Source of the DNA: Candidatus Obscuribacter sp.
GTDB lineage: Bacteria; Cyanobacteriota; Vampirovibrionia; Obscuribacterales; Obscuribacteraceae
Length of the DNA: 42,727 bases
Direction of reading: 5' to 3'
Assembly (NCBI GenBank): GCA_021772135.1
Contig: JADYXQ010000128.1
Location: 1-42,727, forward strand
Both the position numbers and the translations under genes were made by a program. Positions within the stretch are counted from its first letter, which is position 1; each line of letters opens with the position of its first letter. This document shows, piece after piece, positions 25,037 to 34,403 of the stretch. A model generated the notes under the pieces. That model worked only from the letters and a program-made list of their open reading frames with translations, did not search any database and was not told where the DNA came from.

Positions 25037-25570
25037 TTGAAAAACGGCCTGGTGCTACAAATAGACAACTTGTCAATCAGAGCCTATAAGGCTTCTGACA
25101 TAGACTCGCTGGTTGCGAACGCTGACGAAAAAGAGGTCTGGCGCAATCTTCGCGACCGCTTTCCCCATCCGTATACAAAAAAAGATGCCCGAGAATGGAT
25201 AGAGCTGGCAAGCGACTTTCGCCCGGTGACCAATTTTGCCATTACAGTAGACGACCAGTGCGTCGGCGGTATCGGTCTGGCCCTCAATCAAGATGTGCAT
25301 CGCAAGAGCGGCGAAATCGGCTACTGGCTGGGCAAGAAATTCTGGGGCCAGGGCATTGTCTCGCGACTACTCGGGCCGACTACCGACTATTTTTTCTCAG
25401 AGCACGATATTGTGCGCATTTACGCTTTTGTTTTTGATTGGAATCCGGCATCAGCTAGAGTGCTTAAGAAAGCCGGATATGAGTGCGAAGGCCGATTGAA
25501 AAAGTCGGTTTTTAAAGATGGAAATTATTGTGATCAACTGATGTTCGCCAGAATCAAGCAAGAGCTATAA
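25037..25570 (+). CDS. GNAT-family acetyltransferase (RimJ/RimL type)
   Basis: 177 residues. The start is a TTG at 25037; no ATG lies near the beginning of the conserved fold, which starts with LSIRAYKASDIDSL, so TTG looks real. Typical GNAT order: substrate region with NLRDRFPHPYTKKDAREWI, beta4 VGGIGLALNQDVHRKSGEIGYWLG, the acetyl-CoA P-loop area KKFWGQGIVSRLL, and the end ASARVLKKAGYECEGRLKKS. It transfers an acetyl group to a protein N-terminus, antibiotic or small amine; which one is unknown. Its stop codon abuts the ATG of the kinase gene at 25571 with no gap, so the two are co-translated. Confidence 0.9.
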   Translation: MKNGLVLQIDNLSIRAYKASDIDSLVANADEKEVWRNLRDRFPHPYTKKDAREWIELASDFRPVTNFAITVDDQCVGGIGLALNQDVHRKSGEIGYWLGKKFWGQGIVSRLLGPTTDYFFSEHDIVRIYAFVFDWNPASARVLKKAGYECEGRLKKSVFKDGNYCDQLMFARIKQEL

Positions 25571-27604
25571 ATGGATAAACTTCCCATCAGCTCAATCGTC
25601 GAACAAAAATATCAGGTGCTCTCTGTTCTCGGTATTGGCGGCATGGGTATCGTTTACCGTGTGCGGCAACTAAATTTAGACACTGACCGCGCTCTCAAAA
25701 CTATTTTCACAGACAAAATGAGCGATGAAATCTGGCAGCGTTTCGAACAAGAAGCCAGGGCAATTTCAAGACTCGATCACAAGAATTTGATCAAAGTTTT
25801 TGATTTTGGTCTGCTGGAGAAACGTACTCCATATTATGTAATGGAAATTGTGGAAGGTAAAAATTTATCAGAGCGCATTAGAAAGTCTGGTCCCCTGACC
25901 GTCGGTCAAGCTCTCTCCGTCTTCATTCCTACTGCCCTTGCCCTCGATTATGTGCACGGCAAAAACATTGTGCATCGCGACATCAAACCAGCCAATATCA
26001 TGTTCAGCGAAGACGCTGAAAAAATATCAACAGTAAAAATTTTAGATTTCGGCATCGCCAAATTGGTAAGTGAGGCCGGTCATGCTGCCGATCTCACTAA
26101 ACCAGGCGAAGTGCTTGGTAGCCCCAATTTTATGAGCCCTGAACAATCACGGGGCACCAAAATCGATTACCGCTCTGATATTTATTCATTCGGTTGTTCG
26201 CTTTTTGAGGCACTGGCAGGTTCACCGCCATTCCAGGCAGACAGCCATGTTGAAGCGATTATGATGCACCAATTCAACGAGCCGCCCACCTTAAATGAAA
26301 GATTGCCTGAGGGCAAATTCAGCAACGGCATTGAAATTATAATGCAAGTTTTGCTGCAAAAAGATCCTCAAGATCGCTATCAAACGATGGAAGAAGTGGC
26401 CCAAGATCTATTGGCACTGCAAAGCGGAAGACCGCCTCGCTATGCCATTCGACTGACGGGCGACAGAATTGACAATGCCGCCGGGGAGCAACGCATTAAG
26501 CAGCGCGAAAGTACGAACGATACAGACGACACCAATAATGATACTGGCGCTCGCCAAAATACCTCCAGCAGCAGCTCGCCATCAAACTATGCCACCATGA
26601 TTATCCTGGCGGTGGTTTTACTGAGCGGCCTGGTTGTCACTTTCTCTATCGTGCTCATCACAGGCGGCATCAAAGCGCCGAAGCCGGTAATTGCCGCCGT
26701 GCCGCCACCACCAAAAGAAATAGATCAAGGCAGCGGGCTATTTTCACACCTTGAGAGCGACAGCAGTATGGTGGTGTTCAATTTTCCTTCAGGGGTATCA
26801 CTGGGAAAAATTTCCACATCAGATTATTCGCGCGTGGTGGAAGCCACTGGAAAAGTCACCATGCCACTGCCGTGGCTCTATCGCCTTCGCCTTTCTAAAG
26901 CGGGCGCCAATCATCCTGAATATTTGCGCAGGTTCAGAGTCGAAGAAATCGGCGTCCTTGATTGCAGCGGTTTTATTCTCAATGATAAACAACTTGCCGG
27001 CACCACTCACTTGAACAAAATTACGTCACTGGATATTAGCGGCTCTGAGTTAACTGAAAAAAGTTTGCCGGATCTCAACCGTTTTACTCATTTAAAAGAA
27101 CTGACATTGTCGGCCAGCAGTCTTAAAGACGGCACCCTTGCTCGTTTAAAGCGCTTGCGGGCACTCACTAGTTTAGAAGCACGCGAAATTACAAAAATAA
27201 ATGCCACCCTCGGTGCCCTGGCCGGCTCGAAGGCCTTGAAGGAGCTCATGCTCAGTGAGTCTAATCAAAAAGACGAAATTCTTCCGCTGGTGGCAAAAGA
27301 TACCGAGTTGGATTATCTCAGTCTCTCAGGTAATCCGCGCCTGACCACCACTGGATTGAAAGTACTGAGTGCTTTGACGAAATTGGAACATGTGAGCTTG
27401 CTTGCCGTGCCCCTCACTCCTGATGTAATTCCTACCCTAACCAGCTTTCGTCATATGAAAGAACTGAAAATTTCGACGAAGGGCTGGACGGAAAATGACA
27501 AAAGAAATTTGCGCCTTGGTCTACCAAGAGGCTGTCACTGTCTGCTCGGCAAGGCAAAAGAGACGGTTCGAGATTTAGACGATTTTGCCGCCAGCCCTCT
27601 TTAA
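25571..27604 (+). CDS. Transmembrane Ser/Thr protein kinase with leucine-rich repeats
   Basis: 677 residues. Hanks-type kinase domain at residues 14-285: glycine loop LGIGGMGIVY (20-29), invariant Lys43 in ALKTIF, catalytic HRDIKPAN with Asp137, DFG at 159-161, and SPNFMSPEQ in the activation segment, all intact. A Thr/Asp/Asn/Ser-rich linker (about 305-338) precedes one membrane span (341-366, IILAVVLLSGLVVTFSIVLI). The outer region (about 367-677) has a poorly defined beta part and, from about 460, six or so leucine-rich repeats with 'L..L..L.LS.S.L' spacing (LKELTLSASSLKDGTL, LDYLSLSGNPRLTTTGLKVL). It therefore resembles a receptor kinase sensing an outside ligand. Directly coupled to the acetyltransferase gene in front. 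Confidence 0.92.
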   Translation: MDKLPISSIVEQKYQVLSVLGIGGMGIVYRVRQLNLDTDRALKTIFTDKMSDEIWQRFEQEARAISRLDHKNLIKVFDFGLLEKRTPYYVMEIVEGKNLSERIRKSGPLTVGQALSVFIPTALALDYVHGKNIVHRDIKPANIMFSEDAEKISTVKILDFGIAKLVSEAGHAADLTKPGEVLGSPNFMSPEQSRGTKIDYRSDIYSFGCSLFEALAGSPPFQADSHVEAIMMHQFNEPPTLNERLPEGKFSNGIEIIMQVLLQKDPQDRYQTMEEVAQDLLALQSGRPPRYAIRLTGDRIDNAAGEQRIKQRESTNDTDDTNNDTGARQNTSSSSSPSNYATMIILAVVLLSGLVVTFSIVLITGGIKAPKPVIAAVPPPPKEIDQGSGLFSHLESDSSMVVFNFPSGVSLGKISTSDYSRVVEATGKVTMPLPWLYRLRLSKAGANHPEYLRRFRVEEIGVLDCSGFILNDKQLAGTTHLNKITSLDISGSELTEKSLPDLNRFTHLKELTLSASSLKDGTLARLKRLRALTSLEAREITKINATLGALAGSKALKELMLSESNQKDEILPLVAKDTELDYLSLSGNPRLTTTGLKVLSALTKLEHVSLLAVPLTPDVIPTLTSFRHMKELKISTKGWTENDKRNLRLGLPRGCHCLLGKAKETVRDLDDFAASPL

Positions 27605-27683
27605 AGCTGGACAGAGATAAATTTTCAGGAACATCGCATGGCCAGCAATAGTCGTTAGACTCAATCGAAACAGGAGCCCAGCA

Positions 27684-27992
27684 ATGAATAAACTTGATCA
27701 AACTAAAATATCAATTTTGCGCGAAGCTTCCCGAACTTTGAATACAGTCAGCAAGGTCAAGCAAGAGAACGAAGAGTTCGTCAAATGCAAACGCTCTTAC
27801 AGCCATCCTGAAGCGGTGCGCACTCTTTATTTGCGAGCGCTCGACTCGCTCATTGATGACGGCGTCATGAACCTTGTGCTCACGAATGAGTATCTCGATC
27901 TCTACGAAGTCAATCCAGAAGCCGCAATGGCTCCTGTGGCACCGGCTGCCACTCCAGACGAACTGCTCACCAGACTCAGGGCCGCATATTAA
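27684..27992 (+). CDS. Small hypothetical protein
   Basis: 102 residues, with AGGAG 8 bases before the ATG at 27684. Mostly helical and charged, with a Pro/Ala-rich stretch near 80-90 (AAMAPVAPAATP) and no known motif. Its last 17 bases overlap the end of the oxidoreductase gene on the opposite strand (27976), which supports natural convergent genes. It lies 79 bases behind the kinase gene and may be co-transcribed with it. Confidence 0.65.
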   Translation: MNKLDQTKISILREASRTLNTVSKVKQENEEFVKCKRSYSHPEAVRTLYLRALDSLIDDGVMNLVLTNEYLDLYEVNPEAAMAPVAPAATPDELLTRLRAAY

Positions 27993-29055
27993 CGACTATT
28001 TTATCGCGGGCTGAAAGGCGCGCTGCCTCTATTACTTTCATGCACCTGAGGGCGTCAGCGAGGCTGACCGGCACCGGCGTACCGCTGGCAATGGCGGCGG
28101 TCATAGCGGTGTAAAAATTCTCATAGGCGCCGGGCAATGTTGCCAGTCGCTCTTCAATTTTTTCACCGTTATGATAAGTGGTCAACTTGCCATAATCATC
28201 TTTGTGATCATGGCCCCAGAACAAATGCCCGGGGCGATGCCCCTTTTTGAGGGCATTCTCTTGTGAATCAAGGCCCCATTTTTCATAAGCACCATTGATG
28301 CCAATACAGCGAAAACGCGGCCCCTGAGCCGGTGCCAACATACTGACCCAGATATGAGCCTTGATTTCTCCCTCAAAACTGAGAGCAATGAATGTATCGT
28401 CGTCGCCTGCTACTCTAGCTCGACGGTGAACCACTTCGGCATAGACCTGTTGAGGTTGGCCGAACAACACCAGGGCCTGGTCTATTAAATGACTGCCTAA
28501 ATCAAAGAGCAAACCGCCGCCTTCGTCCACACTGGTGGTTTCGCGCCAACTGCCGGGCTTCGGCTCCAGACGGTAGCGCTCAAAGCGTGATTCCAGCCGG
28601 GTAATTTTGCCAAGCACGCCTTTATCAATCAAGCTTTTGACAGTAAGAAAATCGCTATCCCATCTGCGGTTTTGAAAAACTGAGACCAGTACATTGGCAC
28701 GCTGACTGGCGGCTATGAGCGACTCTACTTCAATGGACGATATAGCGACAGGCTTGTCTACTACTACGGCTATACCGGCATCAATACTGGCTAATGCTAA
28801 ATCTACGTGAGTATCGTTCGGTGTGGCGATGACAACCAAATCGTATTGAGATTTATTGGCGAAGATTTCATCAAGACTGGAGCAAATTTTAGCCTGAGGG
28901 AAATCGTCGTGCGCTTGCTCTTGTCTGCCCTGACTGCGGGTGACGATCGCGGCTATTTCCATTCCGGAAGTAGAAGCAATGAGCGGCGCGTGAAAAGCCG
29001 ATCCGGCTAAACCATAACCGACGATTGCGGCGCGAACGGGCTTGTCTTGCGGCAT
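27976..29055 (-). CDS. Gfo/Idh/MocA-family oxidoreductase
   Basis: 359 residues. NAD(P)-dependent dehydrogenase fold: Rossmann glycine motif GYGLAG (13-18) near the start, VVIATPNDTHVDLA, the conserved DKPVA (Lys of the family 'EKP' motif) near residue 98, and the C-terminal substrate domain with GGGLLFDLGSHLIDQ, whose His is the usual catalytic residue. Substrates in this family are sugars, inositols and their derivatives; the specific one is unclear. AAGGAG precedes the start at 29055. Confidence 0.92.
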   Translation of the reverse strand: MPQDKPVRAAIVGYGLAGSAFHAPLIASTSGMEIAAIVTRSQGRQEQAHDDFPQAKICSSLDEIFANKSQYDLVVIATPNDTHVDLALASIDAGIAVVVDKPVAISSIEVESLIAASQRANVLVSVFQNRRWDSDFLTVKSLIDKGVLGKITRLESRFERYRLEPKPGSWRETTSVDEGGGLLFDLGSHLIDQALVLFGQPQQVYAEVVHRRARVAGDDDTFIALSFEGEIKAHIWVSMLAPAQGPRFRCIGINGAYEKWGLDSQENALKKGHRPGHLFWGHDHKDDYGKLTTYHNGEKIEERLATLPGAYENFYTAMTAAIASGTPVPVSLADALRCMKVIEAARLSARDKIVVNMRP

Positions 29056-29267
29056 TTGAATGCTCCTTATAACCTCATCTTGTTCAGCTTTGACCGCTTA
29101 CATGGCGTCGGCACATTGCGCTCAGCTTATGTGGGCTGTAAACTGTCACCATGAACAGGTTTATACCTGCCTAAAACTGGGACTGATTAATTGTGAGTCG
29201 TTAATTGTAGATCCTGCGACGACGGTCTTATAAATTTTCTTTTGAACGACGGACATTGCTGGCTTTC

Positions 29268-29996
29268 ATGGACCAAGATTGGGATAGATATAGAATTTTA
29301 GGCGAGCAGGCCGAGGCCAACTCCAATTATCCCTATGCGGAAGCAATGTGGGCGATGACTGTCTTAATCGCGCAACATTTCGGAGACAAAGATCCGCGCA
29401 CTCCATACAGCCTGGATTCCTTAAGCCGTGCGCTTATGCGTCAGCAAAAGTTCACTCTGGCGGAACACTTTCTCAGTAAAGCCTGGTCCATTAAAACCCA
29501 GGTTATCAATGCCAGCGCTCTTGAAATTGCCACAACCATGAATCTGGTGGCCGAACTTTATTATCGGCAGGGTAAATACGCCGATGCCGTACAAATGTGC
29601 AAAAAGGTCTACGGCATTTATCAGAGCGCTTATGGACCGACACATCCAAAAACCCACGAAATCGCCGGCAATATTGCCATGCTGGAAAAGATGAATCCGG
29701 TGGCAGAGGTGACAGCAGTGGCTGCCAGCCAGGCCAGCCAGTCGACCAATCAAGTGATTAGTTCCAGTTCAGCCTCTCAACCGGTTGCAGCATCGGTGGC
29801 TACCGCCGCGCCGGCTGCCAGCGCTACATCCACTTCAACTTCTCAAAATGCTGTGCCATCGGCGCCCCAGACCAGCAAAAAACGCTCGGGCTTGCCCCGC
29901 TGCGAAGTCTGTGGTTCGGTAATGGAAGCCGACTGGTGCTTCCGCTGCACCGGCAATAGCGTCAAAGCGATTAATCCGGGCCAGCAATTAACCTGA
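29268..29996 (+). CDS. TPR protein with C-terminal zinc ribbon
   Basis: 242 residues. The ATG at 29268 is preferred over a TTG at 29256. Residues 1-130 hold about three tetratricopeptide-like helix pairs of the kinesin-light-chain type (ALMRQQKFTLAEHFLSKAW, AELYYRQGKYADAVQMCKK). A Ser/Ala/Thr-rich linker (about 155-205) leads to a zinc-ribbon end with CEVCG and CFRCT, four Cys in two CxxC pairs. Such architecture suggests a scaffolding role. It ends 30 bases from the convergent VWA gene at 30027. Confidence 0.75.
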   Translation: MDQDWDRYRILGEQAEANSNYPYAEAMWAMTVLIAQHFGDKDPRTPYSLDSLSRALMRQQKFTLAEHFLSKAWSIKTQVINASALEIATTMNLVAELYYRQGKYADAVQMCKKVYGIYQSAYGPTHPKTHEIAGNIAMLEKMNPVAEVTAVAASQASQSTNQVISSSSASQPVAASVATAAPAASATSTSTSQNAVPSAPQTSKKRSGLPRCEVCGSVMEADWCFRCTGNSVKAINPGQQLT

Positions 29997-30026
29997 TCCA
30001 TTTACCCATCAATAAATTCAATAAGC

Positions 30027-31109
30027 TCAGTCCTGCTGCAGTGCTTTTAAAAGAGCGTGCCTGAGGCCATTTTGCCAGAGATCGTCAAAAAGAACGGCTT
30101 TGACGATGTCATACCTGGCGCCGCCGAGCACCAGGTCGTGGTCAAGGCGTCTGACAAAGTCGGCGCCGTCGCCGGTGTCACCTATTTGAAAAATCACCAG
30201 TTTGATCTGATTGTTGTTGGTCATACGGCTGGTGGCATCACGCAAAACTTGTTCGGCTGCGGCTCCACTATTAGTTTCGCCATCAGTAATCATGACAATC
30301 AAGAGCGGTTGTTGCCGCGTTGTGCGCCAGTAATCGTCGATAACTTGTTTGAGCGGGCCGGCAAATTCGGTTCCGCCATTCGGTTTGCTGGCATTCATAA
30401 TGGCAGCTATTTGCGCAGCAGTGCACTTATGAGCGATGTGGTATTCGTGATTGAAAGTAGCTAAGCTCAGCGGCTGGCTTGAGGCCCTCTGCGCCTCTGT
30501 GGCGAACGATTCTAATTGTTTGCAGCACCACTGCCACCTTGAAGTATCAGATTGGCCAATGCCGTCATTCATTGAACCTGATTGATCCACTACCACAGCA
30601 ATTTGGTATTGGCGCAGAACATTCCAATCGGACTGTCTGGTTTTCTCATGCAAAGCTAAATTAAAAGCCTGAATGGTTTTAGTTCTGGAGGAAAAGACTT
30701 TAGAGCCGCTCTGGATGTCCCCAGCAGTCAATGTGGCAGCGCCGTCGCCCCTAATTTTCAAAGCCACACTGTACTGTTTTCCCTGACGCTTTAAATTCAA
30801 ATGCATAGTGTCACCAGATATGGTGCCGCTAATCACTTGATCGTCGTCCAGCACACCGGCATAGCTGGCAGGCGATCCCAGCCGCACTTTTAAAATCGAA
30901 GTGGGTAATTGCCGGCTCTCCAGCCTGATACCGGCCGCACTGCAAGCGACAGAAAGCGCATCTACGCGGCCGAACAGTTTTACTTTAGTAACCTCAGGCT
31001 GAGCATTTGTTTTGGCCGTGCAACAATTGATGGTGAAATAATTTGCAGCGCAAACAAAAGCCAAAGAAATAAAAATAGTGCCGCATGAAAAAACCTTGTA
31101 CGTCATCAT
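30027..31109 (-). CDS. Exported PDZ-VWA domain protein
   Basis: 360 residues. N-terminal signal/anchor (residues 8-25, CGTIFISLAFVCAANYF). A PDZ-like region at about 45-110 (ILKVRLGSPASYAGVLDDDQVI). A von Willebrand A domain from about 170 with a complete MIDAS metal site: DQSGS (Asp175, Ser177, Ser179), GGTEF for the Thr, and ITDGETN for the later Asp. VWA domains of this type bind a protein ligand through the metal. The start is the ATG whose A is the last base of the preceding stop codon (TAATG), so the gene is translationally coupled to the TPR gene at 31109-31954. The pair probably works as a secreted complex; its role is unknown. Confidence 0.85.
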   Translation of the reverse strand: MMTYKVFSCGTIFISLAFVCAANYFTINCCTAKTNAQPEVTKVKLFGRVDALSVACSAAGIRLESRQLPTSILKVRLGSPASYAGVLDDDQVISGTISGDTMHLNLKRQGKQYSVALKIRGDGAATLTAGDIQSGSKVFSSRTKTIQAFNLALHEKTRQSDWNVLRQYQIAVVVDQSGSMNDGIGQSDTSRWQWCCKQLESFATEAQRASSQPLSLATFNHEYHIAHKCTAAQIAAIMNASKPNGGTEFAGPLKQVIDDYWRTTRQQPLLIVMITDGETNSGAAAEQVLRDATSRMTNNNQIKLVIFQIGDTGDGADFVRRLDHDLVLGGARYDIVKAVLFDDLWQNGLRHALLKALQQD

Positions 31110-31954
31110 TATTTCTTAGACTCGGCAGCCAGAGTTATTGTTTTCAGTGGCTTAGGCTTAGAAAGGCTACGCTTCTTTGCGCTTGGTTTGATTTCTTGTT
31201 TTAGTTCCGACAGACTTTTTGCCGTAGCTTTGAGCGGCGCATATAACGGAATATCTTCAATATTATCATCGCCAAAGTTGACGTAATTTTGCACATACAT
31301 ATTGCTTCCTAGCGGCATCAGTTGGGTTTTCTGGTTGCCTCCGGCCTGGCTCAAAATGGCAATTTCGCGATTAGATAAGTCGGCCAGCCGCTTGTTATAA
31401 GCAGCATCAATTTTTGCAATTTCTATTTGTTCTGTGCCTGTAGTCAAACCCGGGCTGAAATAACGGTCGCGAATTTTGCGCTTCGCCGCTTCTGCTTCAG
31501 CCAGAGCCCGAGTGCGACCGATGGCTGACTGTTGCTTAAGGCGTGTTTGCAATAGCTTGAGGTCACCGTTAAGTGCAAGCATGCGAGAAGCCGAAGGCAA
31601 AGTTGTGGGGTTGGTAATTTGCTCCAGTCGTTGCAAACCAATCATGGAAAGCTCAGCAATCTTAGTGCCCTTGCCGGTTTCCACACAGGTAGTGTATTGC
31701 TCTTCGGCCTCTTCGACTTTAAGCAGTTTGACGCAGCAATTGGCCAGGTAATAATGCACACGCAAATTGCCCGGATCTTGCTCTAACATGGCCTTGGCCA
31801 GCGCTTCGGCTGCCAGATATCTGCCCTGACGGTAAATGATTACCAGATTGTCTACTTCTTTTTCACTGACTGCCAGTGCGGCCTGACAATAGGTGCTCGC
31901 AAGCAAGCCGCCCGAGAAAAGCAGGCTGAGAAAAAATTGCACTGACGAACGCAT
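31109..31954 (-). CDS. Exported TPR-like protein
   Basis: 281 residues. Signal peptide at 1-26 (FFLSLLFSGGLLASTYCQAA), with a likely cleavage after the Ala cluster. Residues 30-115 are two tetratricopeptide-like units (IYRQGRYLAAEALAKAML, YYLANCCVKLLKVEEAEEQY). A long charged helix, probably a coiled coil (about 125-200, ALAEAEAAKRKIRDRYF), and a basic Lys-rich tail follow. No family name. Together with the overlapping PDZ-VWA gene it forms a two-gene secreted unit. Confidence 0.75.
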   Translation of the reverse strand: MRSSVQFFLSLLFSGGLLASTYCQAALAVSEKEVDNLVIIYRQGRYLAAEALAKAMLEQDPGNLRVHYYLANCCVKLLKVEEAEEQYTTCVETGKGTKIAELSMIGLQRLEQITNPTTLPSASRMLALNGDLKLLQTRLKQQSAIGRTRALAEAEAAKRKIRDRYFSPGLTTGTEQIEIAKIDAAYNKRLADLSNREIAILSQAGGNQKTQLMPLGSNMYVQNYVNFGDDNIEDIPLYAPLKATAKSLSELKQEIKPSAKKRSLSKPKPLKTITLAAESKK

Positions 31955-32153
31955 TGGAAGGATGCCTCTGACCGATCTGTAAGACTCTTTACCCGTTTTT
32001 TCACCTTTGTAAAAGGGTCGTGCTCAAAGAAAAGAGACGCAATGTAACAGCTCTTGCGCTCTTCCGCCCTGGCTCCTGAAAGGCCGTCGCAGCCTGTGGT
32101 ATACTCGCCATTTAGCGCATGACAACATATAAAACGCAGAACAACGGTACCAG

Positions 32154-33812
32154 ATGAACGGCAATGGATTACAGCTGACCACGCCAGCTTTGAGCGATAT
32201 TGAAGCAGAACTTCAAGAGCAATCTGATCGCAGGCGCACTTTTGCCATCATTTCTCACCCGGACGCCGGCAAAACCACTCTGACTGAAAAGCTGTTGCTT
32301 TTCGGCGGTGCCATTGATGAAGCCGGTGCCGTTAAATCGAGACGTGAACAGCGCCACGCTACATCTGACTGGATGGAGCTGGAAAAACAACGCGGCATCT
32401 CGATTACATCAACCGTATTGCAGTTCGAATATCTCAATTGCTGTCTCAATTTGCTCGATACCCCTGGCCACCAGGACTTCAGCGAAGACACCTACAGAAC
32501 TCTAGCAGCGGCCGACAATGCCGTGATGCTGATTGACTCTGCCAAAGGTCTTGAACCGCAAACACGCAAACTCTTCGAAGTCTGCCGCATGCGCAGATTG
32601 CCTCCTTTTACTTTCATCAACAAACTGGACCGCCCCAGCAGAGAACCTCTCGAGCTTATTGACGAAATTGAAAAGGAATTCAAATTATCTACCTATCCGG
32701 TCAATTGGCCCATCGGCACCGGCGACCAATTCAAAGGGGTTGTCGATAGACTTTCAAGCACCGTTTATCTATTTGAACGCACTGTCGGAGGCCGCACCAG
32801 AGGCGAGGTAGCAACTTACAAACTGGACGATCCCAAAGTAAAAGAGCTGGTGCCTGCCGCACTCTACGCCCAATTGATGGAAGAGTTGGAAATACTGGAA
32901 GCCGCTTCTCATCCGCTTGATCTGGAAAAAATTCGGGCCGGCGAACTTACACCTGTTTATTTCGGCAGCGCTATGAATAACTTTGGCGTTGAGCTGTTTT
33001 TAAAATCATTCATTTCACTTTCACTCAAGCCAGGCGCCTTTTCCTCCAGCGAAGGTGATGTGCCGCCGACCTTCACCGACTTCACCGGTTTTGTTTTTAA
33101 ACTGCAAGCCAATATGGACCCGCGCCATCGTGACCGTATTGCCTTTGTGCGAGTCTGCTCGGGCATGTTTGAAAAAGACATGAGCGTGATTAACAGCCGC
33201 ACGCAAAAAAGTATTCAACTTAGCCAACCGAAAAAGCTTTTCGCCAAAGAACGGCAATCAATTGAGAAGGCCTATCCTGGCGATATTGTCGGCTTCAGCA
33301 ACCCCGGCGCCTTTGCTATTGGTGACACCATAAGCAGTGGCAAAAAATTATCTTATCCCGGCATCCCTACGTTTGCACCTGAACTCTTTGCTTTTCTGGA
33401 AAATAAAGAACCGAGCAAATATAAGCAATTCCACAAAGGCATTATTGCCCTGCAAGACGAAGGCGCTATCCAAATTCTCTGGATGACTGAACGAGATACG
33501 CGCTATCCGTTATTGGCGGCCGTAGGCGCTCTGCAATTTGAAGTGGTGCAGTTTAGATTGCAAGCCGAATATGGTGCCAATACTACTTTGCGCAATGTAG
33601 AAATTCACAAGGCGCTCTGGGTAGTCGGTGCCTGGGAAACGCTTAAAGCGGCCCCTAATCTAACTAGCTGCACGGTGGCCACAGATAAATTTGAAGATCC
33701 GGTATTGCTGTTTAAGAATAAATGGGACCTGGCTAAATTTAAAGAACTCTATCCAGATATTCATTTGAGTAAAGTAGATCCGCGCACTGGCCCAGTTTCA
33801 GAAGCCTATTAG
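32154..33812 (+). CDS. prfC: Peptide chain release factor 3 (RF3)
   Basis: 552 residues, against about 529 in E. coli. GTPase that recycles release factors RF1/RF2 from the ribosome. GTP-binding motifs: HPDAGKTT (P-loop, residues 35-42), DTPGHQDF (G3), and NKLD (G4). The RF3-specific features [19 protein letters not shown] and [27 protein letters not shown] are present, which separate RF3 from EF-G. It has a short N-terminal extension of about 20 residues. The ribosome-binding site is weak. Convergent with the regulator gene at 33829, 16 bases apart. Confidence 0.96.
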   Translation: MNGNGLQLTTPALSDIEAELQEQSDRRRTFAIISHPDAGKTTLTEKLLLFGGAIDEAGAVKSRREQRHATSDWMELEKQRGISITSTVLQFEYLNCCLNLLDTPGHQDFSEDTYRTLAAADNAVMLIDSAKGLEPQTRKLFEVCRMRRLPPFTFINKLDRPSREPLELIDEIEKEFKLSTYPVNWPIGTGDQFKGVVDRLSSTVYLFERTVGGRTRGEVATYKLDDPKVKELVPAALYAQLMEELEILEAASHPLDLEKIRAGELTPVYFGSAMNNFGVELFLKSFISLSLKPGAFSSSEGDVPPTFTDFTGFVFKLQANMDPRHRDRIAFVRVCSGMFEKDMSVINSRTQKSIQLSQPKKLFAKERQSIEKAYPGDIVGFSNPGAFAIGDTISSGKKLSYPGIPTFAPELFAFLENKEPSKYKQFHKGIIALQDEGAIQILWMTERDTRYPLLAAVGALQFEVVQFRLQAEYGANTTLRNVEIHKALWVVGAWETLKAAPNLTSCTVATDKFEDPVLLFKNKWDLAKFKELYPDIHLSKVDPRTGPVSEAY

Positions 33813-33828
33813 GTTTTCGTTCGAGTGA

Positions 33829-34257
33829 TCAGGAGTTATTCCAAATTTCGCTAGACGATTTGACCATCATTTGTTTGGCCAGTTTAATCACCGCCGGGCT
33901 ATCTTCTCCTTCGCCGACGATAGCAGATGCCGCTTTCAATGCATGTGCCTCTAGCGTCTTGGCCAGAGAGTGATTGGGCACCAGTGCATAAACCAGCTTG
34001 CAATCGAATTCGGCCGCTACTTTGTTCAAACTATTAAGAGTAATGGTGCCTGCCTGCTCTGACAGTTCGAGCTTCGATACACCCTGCTGACTGATACCAA
34101 GCCTTTCTGCCAGTTGAGGCGTGGTCATGGCCAGAGCCTCTTTGATTTCTCTGATGTAGCCTCTTTCGAACTGCGGTACCTGTCTGATAGAGGTGTTCAT
34201 GCCTACGGCTTGTTCAACCTGGCGGCGTTTGAGACTGGTGATTTTTGGGTCGCGCAT
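33829..34257 (-). CDS. XRE-type regulator, mobile mystery protein A-like
   Basis: 142 residues. Helix-turn-helix of the XRE class at about residues 37-80 (IREIKEALAMTTPQLAERLG, ISQQGVSKLELSEQAGTITL) followed by LNKVAAEFDCKLVYALVPNHSL. This resembles TIGR02612-type 'mobile mystery protein A', which is normally paired with the Fic-domain mobile mystery protein B. No B gene is present here: downstream is prfC on the other strand. The promoter holds the 66-bp nested palindrome 30 bases upstream, likely its own operator. The AGGAG ribosome-binding site is unusually far (15 bases) from the ATG. It could be an orphan antitoxin-like regulator; function inferred. Confidence 0.82.
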   Translation of the reverse strand: MRDPKITSLKRRQVEQAVGMNTSIRQVPQFERGYIREIKEALAMTTPQLAERLGISQQGVSKLELSEQAGTITLNSLNKVAAEFDCKLVYALVPNHSLAKTLEAHALKAASAIVGEGEDSPAVIKLAKQMMVKSSSEIWNNS

Positions 34258-34286
34258 TTTGTCGGTTGGTAACTCCTGATGAAAAG

Positions 34287-34352
34287 CCTAAGGAATTTTA
34301 CAACCCATAGGTTGTAAAATCATACAACTTATAAGTTGTAAAATTTCTTAGG
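34287..34352. promoter_or_regulatory. 66-bp nested palindrome, probable operator of the regulator gene
   Basis: Outer arms CCTAAGGAATTTTACAAC and GTTGTAAAATTTCTTAGG with one mismatch. Inside are two dyads: TTTTACAACC (34296-34305) with GGTTGTAAAA (34310-34319), and the perfect 18-bp TACAACTTATAAGTTGTA at 34323-34340. Situated just before the start of the regulator gene at 34257 and after the stop of the M34-like peptidase gene. A same-length copy lies at 18348-18413. Confidence 0.72.
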
Positions 34353-34403
34353 TAAGCAAACCAGACCACCCCAGACCAGTGCTACTAGTACTACTAGGCG
34401 CGC

